A stretch of 64,000 nucleotides of DNA from UTCHB3 sp964431385 (GCA_964431385.1 CAYSJM010000005.1:44834-108833); one strand, 5' to 3'; shown: positions 41,942 through 50,721, counted from the stretch's first letter. Translations and numbers: made by a program. The notes: generated by a model not told the origin, from the sequence alone.

Positions 41942-43537
41942 TTACCAAGAGAAAGTAACGCCACCGGAAATATTCAATCCTGGGGTCTCATATCTGCCCC
42001 ATTTCAAAAGTTTGGTATTGAGTAAATCTGTACCTCTGCCAAAAATCTTGATATTTTTGTTCAAATTATACTCAACATTTACACTAAGATCGAGTCCACC
42101 TTCGATTTCAACTTTGTTCAGGATATCAGAATAAGATTTTGAGATAAAACCGAGCCGGATATCGTAACTGATAATCTTGTTGTAGTTATTGCCGTAAGAG
42201 GCATAAACTTCTAATTGTGGTACAAATGGCACATATTTTGATGAGTCATCCTGAATTGCATTAAATTTCACTTCTCCAACAAATCTCCCAAGCAAACCGG
42301 GATGAAATGCTGCCGAAACAAAACCCTGAATCCCCTTCACATCAGCTTTTCCCAAACCAAATAAACCTTTGCCTCCAGTCTCAGTGTAGAACGGATATGC
42401 ATCTGCCATGAACCAGGAAGCTCCTGCTTCAAACTCAACCAATTTTTCATATTCAAATTTCAGAACACCATTAAATTCATGAGTTTTCCGAACTACTGAA
42501 TAAGAAATGCTGTCGGAAAGATGGAAATATTGATTGTTCGCAACCCTGTCCTGATTAAAAAGTATGGAAGTGCTCGGATTATAGGAGGCAATAAGGAACA
42601 GTCCGTTGGCAAATCTGGCTGAATACTTTACCACCGGTGAAATGTATGTTTTTTCGGGTGTTGTTGTTACTTCAACTCCACCAAGAAGCTTCATCGTTCT
42701 GCCTATTACAATTCCACCCAATCCGCTCAGATTTACAAAATTATTGTTAAATTTATTCCCTGATGAGTCGGTCAAGTTTTGCTGTTTTATTGCAAGATTA
42801 GAGAATATTTCAACAAATTCGTAACGGGTATTAAAAAAGCCCTCGGCAGAAATTACATTTTCAGAGTATTCTCCGGTGTTTGGAGCAAAAATATCGCCTT
42901 TAATTTTCCCACCATATTGAATGTACTGAGAGGAGAGATTTCTAAATCCGAGCTCGGGGTTGAAGAAACTGTGATCCCCTTTTCTGGTCGGATTGTCACT
43001 TCCGTAAAAGCTGTAAAGCGATTTACTCATCTTAAAGTTGGCAAAATATTCAGTTCCCGGATCGAGCAGACTGTCGTTATAAGCATAATATTTAAAGCCG
43101 GCATTCACTTTAAAATTGGTTTCATCGGCGTTGTCTATGAATGCCTGTCGCCTGTTAAACTCACCCCCGGCAAACAGCACCACATCTTTCATCGGAGCGG
43201 AAATGAAACCTTTAATAGAAGGCTGAAACATATTTCCAAAGGATCCCGAAGCATAACCCGTTGTGTATTCGGAAGTGTCACGAAGAATTTCTCTTGTCAC
43301 TTTAGGATCAAAATCCTTGGTCAATCTAAAGACGGAATCGGCAAGTTTAGGTGTTTTAAAGTCATCCGACAAAATTGAATAAAAATCAGGATTTATTTTT
43401 TCCCTCGCTGGGAAATCATACGATCTTAAACCTGTGATCACAAAACTTGGCAGCTCCACTTCAGGCTGCGTCTGAGCCTTCAACAGGACAGACAAAAATG
43501 GAAGAATAAGAAGTAGTGTATATTTAATAGTTCTCAT
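41942..43537 (-). CDS. Outer-membrane beta-barrel protein (TonB-receptor-like, plugless)
   Basis: A 531-residue protein with a signal peptide (YTLLLILPFLSVLLKAQ) followed by VELPSFVITGLRSYDFP, which resembles a TonB-dependent receptor N-terminus, but no plug domain. The remainder is alternating amphipathic strands and ends in GGVTFSW with a terminal aromatic residue suited to BAM recognition. It is predicted to sit in the outer membrane. It overlaps the preceding TPR gene by 4 bases (ATGA), so it is translationally coupled and probably a physical partner. Function unknown. Confidence 0.82.
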   Translation of the reverse strand: MRTIKYTLLLILPFLSVLLKAQTQPEVELPSFVITGLRSYDFPAREKINPDFYSILSDDFKTPKLADSVFRLTKDFDPKVTREILRDTSEYTTGYASGSFGNMFQPSIKGFISAPMKDVVLFAGGEFNRRQAFIDNADETNFKVNAGFKYYAYNDSLLDPGTEYFANFKMSKSLYSFYGSDNPTRKGDHSFFNPELGFRNLSSQYIQYGGKIKGDIFAPNTGEYSENVISAEGFFNTRYEFVEIFSNLAIKQQNLTDSSGNKFNNNFVNLSGLGGIVIGRTMKLLGGVEVTTTPEKTYISPVVKYSARFANGLFLIASYNPSTSILFNQDRVANNQYFHLSDSISYSVVRKTHEFNGVLKFEYEKLVEFEAGASWFMADAYPFYTETGGKGLFGLGKADVKGIQGFVSAAFHPGLLGRFVGEVKFNAIQDDSSKYVPFVPQLEVYASYGNNYNKIISYDIRLGFISKSYSDILNKVEIEGGLDLSVNVEYNLNKNIKIFGRGTDLLNTKLLKWGRYETPGLNISGGVTFSW

Positions 43538-46512
43538 TTTTTCTTCTTCCTCAATTCTCTTAATTTCTTGTTTGCTTCTTTTCCGTACTCATCGTCGGGA
43601 TGTTTTTCAACGAGTTTTTCGAGTATCTGAATCGCCTTTTTATTGTCCTTCAGTTTAACATAGGAGTCGGAAAGGGTCAGATAAGCTTTTGCAAGCCAGT
43701 CGTTAAACTCTGCAAAAACTGATTCAACTCTTACAAATGCGGTAATTGCAGATTTATATTCTCCTTTTTCATAATATGCGACACCGAGCATATATTGTGC
43801 TTCTGCACCTATAACATCCTCTCTTCTCGTTGCAACATTCATGAAAGCTTTTATTGCATTGTCATATCTTCTGCTCTGAAGCTCAATTCTACCTTTTTCT
43901 ATGTATGATTTGTCGGCAAACTGATTTCCGACAAAGTTGTTTATAACTTCATCAAACTGGTCATAAGCTGAAAGAGTGTCACCTTTTGCCATAAAAAGCA
44001 ATCCCTTGAGATATTTTATCTCAGGAATTGTCTGATCTTTAGGATATTTTTTAATGGCATCGTCCAGAATCGTTCCGGCATCAGAGTACATTTTTTCATC
44101 CATGAAGACATTTGCCAGTTCAACTGATGCAAGAGGAGCAAAAGAGGAAGTGTCGTACTTCTCTATCACCCACCGGAATGAATTGATAGCCTGCCCATTT
44201 TCACCACCGGCCTGGTATGTCTTCCCGAGCCAATAATAAGCTTCTGAAAGGTGAATTGATGAGGGGTAAAACTCGATAAAGCTGAGATAATTCTCTTTTG
44301 CCCTTCCAAAATCGCCTGCATTAAAGAACAATTCCGCTCTCTTTAAATAGAGTCTGTCGGCATCTTTAAGTCTTGGGTTACTTGAGAGAAACTGGTCGAT
44401 AAGGATAAAGGCGGTATCCTGCAATCCCTGTGCAAAATAGCTAAAAAACAGACCGTTAAATGCATCATAGACTTGAGGTGAATTTGGATAATCGTTCAGT
44501 ACTTTTTCATAATACCTTGAAGCTGTCCCAAATTGCTCAAGATTGTAATAGCTGTCGCCCAGATTATAAAATACTATGGGTACAATTGTCGAGTCGTCTG
44601 AATTTGAGAGAAAATCGTTATAACTTGCGATCGCATGGTCGTAATCCTGACTCTTGAAGTAAATCCATCCAATCATAAAACGGGAATTTTCTTCTAACTG
44701 AGTCCCTTTAGCATCTTTTATCACTTTTTTCAGTTCGGAAATTGCATCGTCCTTTTTACCCATATTATAAAGTGTGAGAGCATATTGGTAACGAAGGAGA
44801 TTTTTATCTGTCTGATCATTCCCTTTCAGGAGATTATCATAGATTTTTGCAGAACTTTCAAAGTCTCTGGTCGCGTAATAACTTTCCGCAAGACGCACTT
44901 TGGAATCGACTATTCGATCGTCTTTAGGGAAACGGGCAATAAAATCAAGAAATGTAAATTTCGCATTTTGGTAGTCTTTTATATTAAAGTAAGAGTAAGC
45001 TTTCCCGTATAGCGAAAGTTTCCCAAAAGTACCATTTTCGATGTTTACTCTTGAATAGTTTTCAAGAGCTTCCCGAAATTTTAATCTTTTAAAAAATATT
45101 TCGCCAAGATAAAAGTTGTACACATCGGGTTCAAACTTGCTCCGTTTTCCTTGTATATCCCTTAAAATATCGTAAGCTTTGTCGAGACTTCCCATAAGGA
45201 AATAACAAACACCCAAACCAAGTTGCCCTCGGGTATGAAGATCACTACTTTTTGGGGCTACTTGTGTAGCTATTTCAAAATTCGTGATTGCTTCAACATA
45301 ATTTTTTTTGTTGGAGTTAAGCTCGCCTAAGAAGATGTTCGCTTTGGCTTTTATGCCATCATCAGGAGAATTTTTCATCTCCATGAAGAGATTAAAGGCT
45401 TCTTTGTACTGCTTTAGCTCAATCATGGCAGCACCGAGCCCAATTTTTGCCACTTCTAAATAATTGCTCTTTTTGAATTTCGCCAAAAAACTTTCAAAAA
45501 GTGTAACCGATTTTTTAAAATCACCTTTATATCTCTCGGTTTCCGCTCTCCAAAAAGAAGCTGCTTCTGCTAATGAGTCTTTTCCTTCAGCGATTGCATT
45601 GAACAAAATTGAAGCTGAATCATATTTTGCAGTTTGAAATTTACACCAGGCGATGCCATAAAGTGCTTCTCTGCCTGACTCAGTATTTTTTTCCTGTTTG
45701 TAAAGTTTTCGAAACTCCTCTTCAGCTTTTGCATACTCTTGGGTGTGAAAGAGAGAGGAAGCGAGAATGAGAGTTGACTCTTTTTTCTTGTCGGGGGGTA
45801 AATTTTGGAAATCAGGACCCATTAGTTCAAGAATTGCCTTTTCATACTCACCGGCTTTGAAGTAACTTACTCCCAATTTTATTTGGGCACTCAAAGAAAA
45901 GGGGTTATCGGGGTAATTGTTGAGAATTTCTTCATAAGTATTTGCTGCATCGGCATATTTTCCTGTATATTCATAACATTCACCGATGTAGAACAAGGTT
46001 TCTATTTTGTAACGATTTGTAGCCCGATTGGTTTTTGCCTGCTCATAATAATAAAGTGCGTCTGTGTAATTTTTTTCATATCTGTAGGTTTCACCTGTAA
46101 AAAAGAGAACAGAACCATAATTGCTGTTGCCCGGGTAATTCCTCGCAAATGTCATCAACTTTACGCGTGCTTTTTCGATCTGACCGTTGTATATATAAAT
46201 AAGCGAAAGTTTGTAAAGTGCGAGTGGTCTAAATGAAGTGTATTCGAACTTATTTACGAGGTATTCATACCCACTCATCGCTCCTCCATACTGGCCAAGA
46301 TTGAACAACGCCTCGGAAGAATAAAATTTTGCGGAAGCATAAAGTTCATCTTCCGGAATTTTTATCTTGAGAAATTTCTCAAACAGTAGGTATGATTCAT
46401 AGTACCTGCCGTCCTGAAAATATTTTACGGCATCGTAATATTCTTCTGAGGATTGAGCTTTAGTAAAAAAGAAAGGAATTATGAGTAATAAGAACAACTT
46501 TTTAAATTTCAT
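43534..46512 (-). CDS. Giant tetratricopeptide-repeat protein, exported
   Basis: A 992-residue protein with a signal peptide (FLLLIIPFFFTKAQS) and more than 20 TPR units filling the length, such as ALYYYEQAKTNRATNRY, ESTLILASSLFHTQEYAKAEEEFRKLYK and AIQILEKLVEKHPDDEYGKEANKKL. Some units resemble the YbgF/CpoB-type TPR associated with the Tol-Pal system. It is periplasmic or outer-membrane associated. Its ATG overlaps the upstream DUF92 gene by 4 bases and its end overlaps the barrel gene by 4, so all three are made together. It could scaffold a large envelope complex with the barrel. Confidence 0.88.
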   Translation of the reverse strand: MKFKKLFLLLIIPFFFTKAQSSEEYYDAVKYFQDGRYYESYLLFEKFLKIKIPEDELYASAKFYSSEALFNLGQYGGAMSGYEYLVNKFEYTSFRPLALYKLSLIYIYNGQIEKARVKLMTFARNYPGNSNYGSVLFFTGETYRYEKNYTDALYYYEQAKTNRATNRYKIETLFYIGECYEYTGKYADAANTYEEILNNYPDNPFSLSAQIKLGVSYFKAGEYEKAILELMGPDFQNLPPDKKKESTLILASSLFHTQEYAKAEEEFRKLYKQEKNTESGREALYGIAWCKFQTAKYDSASILFNAIAEGKDSLAEAASFWRAETERYKGDFKKSVTLFESFLAKFKKSNYLEVAKIGLGAAMIELKQYKEAFNLFMEMKNSPDDGIKAKANIFLGELNSNKKNYVEAITNFEIATQVAPKSSDLHTRGQLGLGVCYFLMGSLDKAYDILRDIQGKRSKFEPDVYNFYLGEIFFKRLKFREALENYSRVNIENGTFGKLSLYGKAYSYFNIKDYQNAKFTFLDFIARFPKDDRIVDSKVRLAESYYATRDFESSAKIYDNLLKGNDQTDKNLLRYQYALTLYNMGKKDDAISELKKVIKDAKGTQLEENSRFMIGWIYFKSQDYDHAIASYNDFLSNSDDSTIVPIVFYNLGDSYYNLEQFGTASRYYEKVLNDYPNSPQVYDAFNGLFFSYFAQGLQDTAFILIDQFLSSNPRLKDADRLYLKRAELFFNAGDFGRAKENYLSFIEFYPSSIHLSEAYYWLGKTYQAGGENGQAINSFRWVIEKYDTSSFAPLASVELANVFMDEKMYSDAGTILDDAIKKYPKDQTIPEIKYLKGLLFMAKGDTLSAYDQFDEVINNFVGNQFADKSYIEKGRIELQSRRYDNAIKAFMNVATRREDVIGAEAQYMLGVAYYEKGEYKSAITAFVRVESVFAEFNDWLAKAYLTLSDSYVKLKDNKKAIQILEKLVEKHPDDEYGKEANKKLRELRKKKK

Positions 46513-47984
46513 AGCCAGGCTTTATATATTATTATAAAAACTAAAATTGAGACGATTGCAGACCCAAAATTGACGATGTCGTTGGTAATAAAGTGAAATC
46601 CTTTATGTTGCGAAGTTGGCAGATCACAATGATGTTTTCTTTCAGTGATTATTCCGCACTCTTTGCATTTAAACTGAATTTGAAGAAATTCACCGAGTAA
46701 AGAATCTACTACACTTCCACCAAAACCAAGAACAACCAAAGTTACGAATATAAAGAAATCGGGTATCCAATAATATGAACTAATTACTACCATTAGGGCA
46801 CCCACCAATGCACCAATTATGCCGGGAAACGAGATCCCACCCGATAAACCTTGTGGCACAGTACGAAAATTCCTGACGGAGATGGTCCTCGTTCTCCACA
46901 TCGTACCAAACTCCGTACCCCAGGTATCAGAACAAACAGCGGCAAAATTGAGTACGAAAAGGAAATATAGCCAACCTGTCTGAAGGTAACTCTCGGTGAT
47001 AAGAATCAAGCCGCCCAGACCACCATTCGCTAAGACCTGTCCAAGATTCCTGTTCCCCGATTTCTCAAATCTTTCCTCTACTTCCTTGTTTCGATTTGTT
47101 CTTATTTTAGATAATATGCTTGAAAGGATAAAAAAAGTCATCGCCGGAAGAGTCCACTTCACACCACCAAATCCATAAACAAATGTCCCTAAAATTATAG
47201 CACCTGCGGCACCATCTTTGGTTAAAAAACGGAGCTTGAACGAGAGTATCCCCACTAATAGCGAGGCTACAAATCCCGCAAAAAGTGTAATTTCAGTTCC
47301 GGATGCTGAATTATACAAGAAAATATTAACCAAAAAGGCAGCTCCGATGGGAACAGTAAAATTGTCAAATCCCCCCGATGCAATTGCTTCCAAAAGCGTT
47401 GTAATCGAGGCAATAACAATCACAAACGATATAAAAAAGAGTGGATTATCGGTAAAAGAAGTTTTTCCATTAATAAAAAAGAGAAACACGGTAAGGATTA
47501 GCACTGAAACAGCAAAAAACGAAACACTTCCCGCAATCGATTTTTTATCTCGAGTCAGGTGGTATTCCCGGCTTTTTATTTTTTTTCCGATAATTGATGC
47601 AAATGAGTCAGAAAATGTCATCAATAAAAATGAGAGAGTGAAAATTTCAGGTTTTTGGGGAAGGAACAAGATTATTAAAATGATGAAAGACACCGGGAAA
47701 TATACAATACCCCAACTTTTTCTCTCTAAATCGTCTATACCACTCAATTTATTTCGGGAAACAAGATAGTATAAAACAATTAGAACAGAAAAGCCAATGA
47801 TCAGAAGGGTCATTTTGCCGGTTATGAACAGCGGGAGAAATGATACTAAAAATCCTGCAACTATGTGAAGGATTTTTCTACCGGAGTTTTTTTCGATTAT
47901 ATTGTTTCGAGTCAGAATTTCGGTTAAACCGGCTGCAAAGACTATAATCAGAATAAAAAAGAATGACCAGGTCGCTTCTCCCAA
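46509..47984 (-). CDS. Polyprenol/phytol kinase-like domain fused to a DUF92 domain
   Basis: A 491-residue polytopic membrane protein with two parts. The first ~225 residues resemble the dolichol/phytol kinase family (NSGRKILHIVAGF, TFSDSFASIIGKKIKSREYHLTRDKKSIAGSVSFFAVS, TLLEAIASGGFDNFTVP). The second part, from about 235, is DUF92/TMEM19-like (LTKDGAAGAIILGTFVYGFGG, QVLANGGLGGLILI, SDTWGTEFGTM, LGFGGSVVDSLLGEFLQ), with a cytosolic CKECG ... HHCDL cysteine cluster. In plants the two families are VTE5 (phytol kinase) and VTE6 (phytyl-phosphate kinase), successive steps. The fusion would take an isoprenoid alcohol to its diphosphate. It is the first gene of the TPR-barrel operon. Confidence 0.8.
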   Translation of the reverse strand: MGEATWSFFFILIIVFAAGLTEILTRNNIIEKNSGRKILHIVAGFLVSFLPLFITGKMTLLIIGFSVLIVLYYLVSRNKLSGIDDLERKSWGIVYFPVSFIILIILFLPQKPEIFTLSFLLMTFSDSFASIIGKKIKSREYHLTRDKKSIAGSVSFFAVSVLILTVFLFFINGKTSFTDNPLFFISFVIVIASITTLLEAIASGGFDNFTVPIGAAFLVNIFLYNSASGTEITLFAGFVASLLVGILSFKLRFLTKDGAAGAIILGTFVYGFGGVKWTLPAMTFFILSSILSKIRTNRNKEVEERFEKSGNRNLGQVLANGGLGGLILITESYLQTGWLYFLFVLNFAAVCSDTWGTEFGTMWRTRTISVRNFRTVPQGLSGGISFPGIIGALVGALMVVISSYYWIPDFFIFVTLVVLGFGGSVVDSLLGEFLQIQFKCKECGIITERKHHCDLPTSQHKGFHFITNDIVNFGSAIVSILVFIIIYKAWL

Positions 47985-48023
47985 CCACGCTCCTAATTTG
48001 ATGAAAATGATCCTTTAAAATAC

Positions 48024-48049
48024 AAAAAGCAGCCCAAAAAAGGACTGCT
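48024..48049 (-). terminator. Rho-independent terminator of tRNA-Leu
   Basis: On the minus strand AGCAGTCC-TTTTTT-GGGCTGCT (one mismatch in the stem; arms 48028-48035 and 48042-48049) is followed by TTTTTG. It lies 10 bases after the CCA end of the tRNA. Confidence 0.8.
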
Positions 48050-48059
48050 CTTGTAAATC

Positions 48060-48144
<85 letters not shown>

Positions 48145-48205
48145 ATAATTTAGACTCCAAATTTAATGTTTTTCGTCGTTTTATGCAAATAGCTTTTTAG
48201 ATTTT

Positions 48206-48694
48206 TTAATCTTTTTTTAGTAAATCTCTAATCTCTTTACGGAAATTTCTTTCAAACACTATGTATTTAGCGTGCTTTTCGGGTGAAAGCAGGTCTGAAA
48301 GAGAGGCCATAAATTGTCTTTGAAGCTTATGAGTTTCATCCATGTAGTTGTTAAACTCGGTTATCTTGGCTTTAAGCTCCTCATCTTTTGAGCCATTTTT
48401 GTTGTCCTTAATCAGATCTTCCAAGTGGTCGAGCATCTTATCGATAAATTCATTTCGCTCATCCATCATTTTTTTATGATCGCTACGACGGGAAAACAGT
48501 TTTAACATGGTAGCTTCATCAAGATCGAGATACTCAATCAGCTTAACTTTTTCGAGCTGCTCAAACTTCTTTAATGGATCCCCTCCCCTGTTCCGAAATT
48601 TTCCTTTACCGGGTCCGGGTTGTGCATTTACGGCTCCATCGAACAAAAAAAGTATTGCGACAAATAACAAAATATATCTCATGTATTTCCTCAA
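48206..48694 (-). CDS. Spy/CpxP-like periplasmic protein
   Basis: A 162-residue exported protein (YILLFVAILFLFDGAVNAQ) with a helical hairpin typical of the Spy/CpxP/LTXXQ superfamily: KLIEYLDLDEATMLKLFSRRSDHKKMMDERNEF ... HKLQRQFMASLSDLLSPEKHAKYIVFERNF. It may act as a periplasmic chaperone or as a sensor that talks to the anti-sigma factor, like CnrX in the CnrYXH system. Its ATG overlaps the anti-sigma gene by 4 bases, so sigma, anti-sigma and this protein are one translationally coupled unit. Confidence 0.82.
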   Translation of the reverse strand: MRKYMRYILLFVAILFLFDGAVNAQPGPGKGKFRNRGGDPLKKFEQLEKVKLIEYLDLDEATMLKLFSRRSDHKKMMDERNEFIDKMLDHLEDLIKDNKNGSKDEELKAKITEFNNYMDETHKLQRQFMASLSDLLSPEKHAKYIVFERNFRKEIRDLLKKD

Positions 48695-49404
48695 TTAATT
48701 ATTGGGTCTAAATGTCCGGTTAATTTTTCAAACTCTTCATCACTAAGATTTTGAACTACTTCATCGAGTGTAACGCCATATTTGTCGGCGATCTCAATTA
48801 AACTTGCACGATTCATTTCGAGAATGGAATTGTAAGCCTCTTCAAATTTTGAATGAGCGGATAACGCTTCATCATCTGAGAGGACACCCGAATTGAGTAA
48901 AAGTTCGTTCTTTTCCCCTTTTTCGAAGAGTGGTGAATTTTGTCCAGCCGTTGATGTATATCTGTAATCCGGGGCAACAGGAGACTCGGCTTTTTGTTCC
49001 TTTTTCTCAGGTAAAGTTGAAATCTCCACATTGTTTTTTGCAACAGGCACTTCAATTTTTACAACCCCTTTTTCCACAGTCGGTGTTGTCCATGGTTGAA
49101 TAACCAATAGTGTAACGCAAGCTGCTGTAACCGCAAGTCCGGTACCAAATTTTGCGAACAGAGGTAAATATTTTTTTTGTCTCCGAGTATCCAGATTTTG
49201 TCTAAATCTTGGGAGTACACTCTCAAAATAATGGCTGTCAGGCTCCACTTCAGCGAGTCTGTCAAGTTTTGAAAGCGAATCTTTTACCTTAATAAACTCG
49301 TGGTAAAGTTCGTCATCTTCTTTAATGTCTGATTCGAATCGGGAAACCGCGGCATTACCCGGCTTGGTGTCCAAATATTCGAATATCCGTCTCTTTTTTT
49401 CCAT
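48691..49404 (-). CDS. Putative anti-sigma factor
   Basis: A 237-residue protein with a cytosolic N-terminal region (about 1-75, acidic, helical), one membrane helix (FAKFGTGLAVTAACVTLLVIQPW, about 80-102) and a periplasmic domain ending EIADKYGVTLDEVVQNLSDEEFEKLTGHLD. It has no HxxxCxxC zinc motif, so it is not a ZAS-type anti-sigma. The call rests on membrane topology and on coupling to the sigma gene, which it overlaps by 50 bases. The start at 49404 keeps the N-terminal helices; a later start would remove them. Confidence 0.7.
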   Translation of the reverse strand: MEKKRRIFEYLDTKPGNAAVSRFESDIKEDDELYHEFIKVKDSLSKLDRLAEVEPDSHYFESVLPRFRQNLDTRRQKKYLPLFAKFGTGLAVTAACVTLLVIQPWTTPTVEKGVVKIEVPVAKNNVEISTLPEKKEQKAESPVAPDYRYTSTAGQNSPLFEKGEKNELLLNSGVLSDDEALSAHSKFEEAYNSILEMNRASLIEIADKYGVTLDEVVQNLSDEEFEKLTGHLDPIIN

Positions 49405-49942
49405 ACTCTTTCTCCATGAGAGAAGTAACTTTATTTAAAGCGTGAAAATAGTTGGCTTTTAAACCACCGGTGCTTTTTCCGGTAATTTCAGCAATTTCTT
49501 CGTAACTCAATTCATCGAAGTGTCTCATTACGAACACTTCTCTCTGCTTTACGGGTAATTGTTTTAATATCTTATCTAAAAGTTGAAGTTTTTCCCTGTT
49601 TTCAACATCATTCACCACATCCTGGTCACCCCTTATTTCCGGACTTTCTTCATCATCAAGGGAAAAGAATCTTTTCAGCTTGTTTTTGTTTATGAGATTA
49701 AGTGACCGTGTATATGTAATTTTAAATATCCAGGTGTATAATGATGACTCAAATTTATAATCCTTCAACTTGCTGTAAATTACCATCAACACTTCCTGAA
49801 GGATATCATCAGCATCAAAATGGTTACCCGTCAAACGGCGGGCATGCCAATATATTTTCTGCCGATATTTCCTCACGAGCAAGTTGAATGCTGCTTCTTC
49901 GCCGTTAAGAAATCTTTTTACTAAATCTTCGTCAGTCATCAA
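49355..49942 (-). CDS. ECF-type RNA polymerase sigma factor
   Basis: A 195-residue sigma-70-family protein with only regions 2 and 4. Region 2 is AAFNLLVRKYRQKIYWHARRLTGNHFDADDILQEVLMVIYSKLKDYKFESSLYTWIFKITYTRSLNLI. Region 4 is LPVKQREVFVMRHFDELSYEEIAEITGKSTGGLKANYFHALNKV, with a normal helix-turn-helix. It is likely held by the downstream membrane protein and released on an envelope signal. It is divergent from a second Spy-like gene across 195 bases, which is a plausible target promoter region. Confidence 0.93.
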   Translation of the reverse strand: MMTDEDLVKRFLNGEEAAFNLLVRKYRQKIYWHARRLTGNHFDADDILQEVLMVIYSKLKDYKFESSLYTWIFKITYTRSLNLINKNKLKRFFSLDDEESPEIRGDQDVVNDVENREKLQLLDKILKQLPVKQREVFVMRHFDELSYEEIAEITGKSTGGLKANYFHALNKVTSLMEKEYGKKETDIRIFGHQAG

Positions 49943-49947
49943 GATCT

Positions 49948-49963
49948 TTTAGTGAATTTATTT
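49948..49963 (-). promoter_or_regulatory. Shared upstream element, copy in front of the ECF sigma gene
   Basis: On the minus strand AAATAAATTCACTAAA, six bases upstream of the sigma start. It differs at one base from the element upstream of the divergent Spy-like gene (50105-50120). It could be a regulator site or a leader element; AT-richness lowers confidence. Confidence 0.3.
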
Positions 49964-49979
49964 GTTTGACATTCAAACA
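49963..49979. promoter_or_regulatory. Palindromic operator-like site upstream of the ECF sigma gene
   Basis: TGTTTGA-CAT-TCAAACA is a perfect 7-bp inverted repeat with a 3-base spacer, 20 bases upstream of the sigma ATG. It resembles a dimeric repressor operator. No cognate regulator is visible in the window. Confidence 0.35.
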
Positions 49980-50104
49980 TTTTAATTGGTTTAACCTCAA
50001 TATAATAATTTTATTCGAGCAGAATAGAATATAGTAAAACGGTATATTTTTATTCCCCCCTTTAAACCGAATCAAACTGTCGGAGTGTCACATAACCAGA
50101 AAGT

Positions 50105-50120
50105 AAATAAATTCATTAAA
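50105..50120 (+). promoter_or_regulatory. Shared upstream element, copy in front of the Spy-like gene
   Basis: AAATAAATTCATTAAA, 17 bases before the ATG at 50138, matching 15 of 16 bases of the inverted copy upstream of the sigma gene. It is followed by ACGGAG, a reasonable ribosome-binding site. Confidence 0.3.
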
Positions 50121-50137
50121 CAAACGGAGAATAAACA

Positions 50138-50659
50138 ATGAGACACTTAATCTCATCAATGGTTATCGTCCTCGCAATTATATTCGCTCTACCTGCATCT
50201 ACGATTGCTCAGCCAGGTCGCGGACATGGCAGGATGATGGAAAAACTTGACCTCACAAAAGATCAGGAAACTAAGATTGAGGCATTGAGGAATGATCACC
50301 AGAAAAAGATGATTGATCTCAGAGCTGATCTTGAAAAAGCCAGATTGGAGATGAAGCAGCTTTTATCAAAAGGTGATTACTCGAGAAGTGAATATCTTAA
50401 TATGACTGCAAAAATTGCTAAAATTCATGAAACGATCCAAAATTCGAGAGCCAACCACCAAATGGATGTTTATGATCTTCTTACCAAAGATCAAAAAACA
50501 AAATGGAATGAGTTCAGAGCTGACCGACCGGGTAAAGGCGGAATGGGCTTTAATTCTGATTTCGGAAAAGGTAATGGAAAAGGCTTCCATCGTGGAGGCG
50601 GCAGAGGCGGCAGAGGTGGTGGAAGAGGTATGTGTAACGGACAATGCTTTAACAGATGA
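50138..50659 (+). CDS. Spy/CpxP-like (LTXXQ) periplasmic protein with Gly/Arg-rich tail
   Basis: A 173-residue exported protein (SSMVIVLAIIFALPASTIAQ). The core has two LTxxQ-like motifs, LDLTKDQETKIEALRNDHQKKMIDLRADLEKARLEMKQLLSKGDY and YDLLTKDQKTKWNEF, typical of Spy, CpxP and ZraP, which are ATP-independent chaperones or metal-linked sensors. The last ~45 residues are very Gly/Arg/His/Lys-rich (RGGGRGGRGGGRGMC), ending CNGQC, which could bind metal or polyanions. It is transcribed divergently from the ECF sigma gene, is probably one of its targets, and has its own terminator. Confidence 0.87.
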   Translation: MRHLISSMVIVLAIIFALPASTIAQPGRGHGRMMEKLDLTKDQETKIEALRNDHQKKMIDLRADLEKARLEMKQLLSKGDYSRSEYLNMTAKIAKIHETIQNSRANHQMDVYDLLTKDQKTKWNEFRADRPGKGGMGFNSDFGKGNGKGFHRGGGRGGRGGGRGMCNGQCFNR

Positions 50660-50687
50660 TGTGAATCGTTAAAAGTGCAGTATCATG

Positions 50688-50721
50688 AAGGCTATCGGTG
50701 CTCCCCGATAGCCTTTTTTTT
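50688..50721 (+). terminator. Rho-independent terminator of the Spy-like gene
   Basis: An 11-bp perfect stem AAGGCTATCGG / CCGATAGCCTT (50688-50698 with 50705-50715), a 6-base loop, followed by a run of Ts. Confidence 0.92.
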
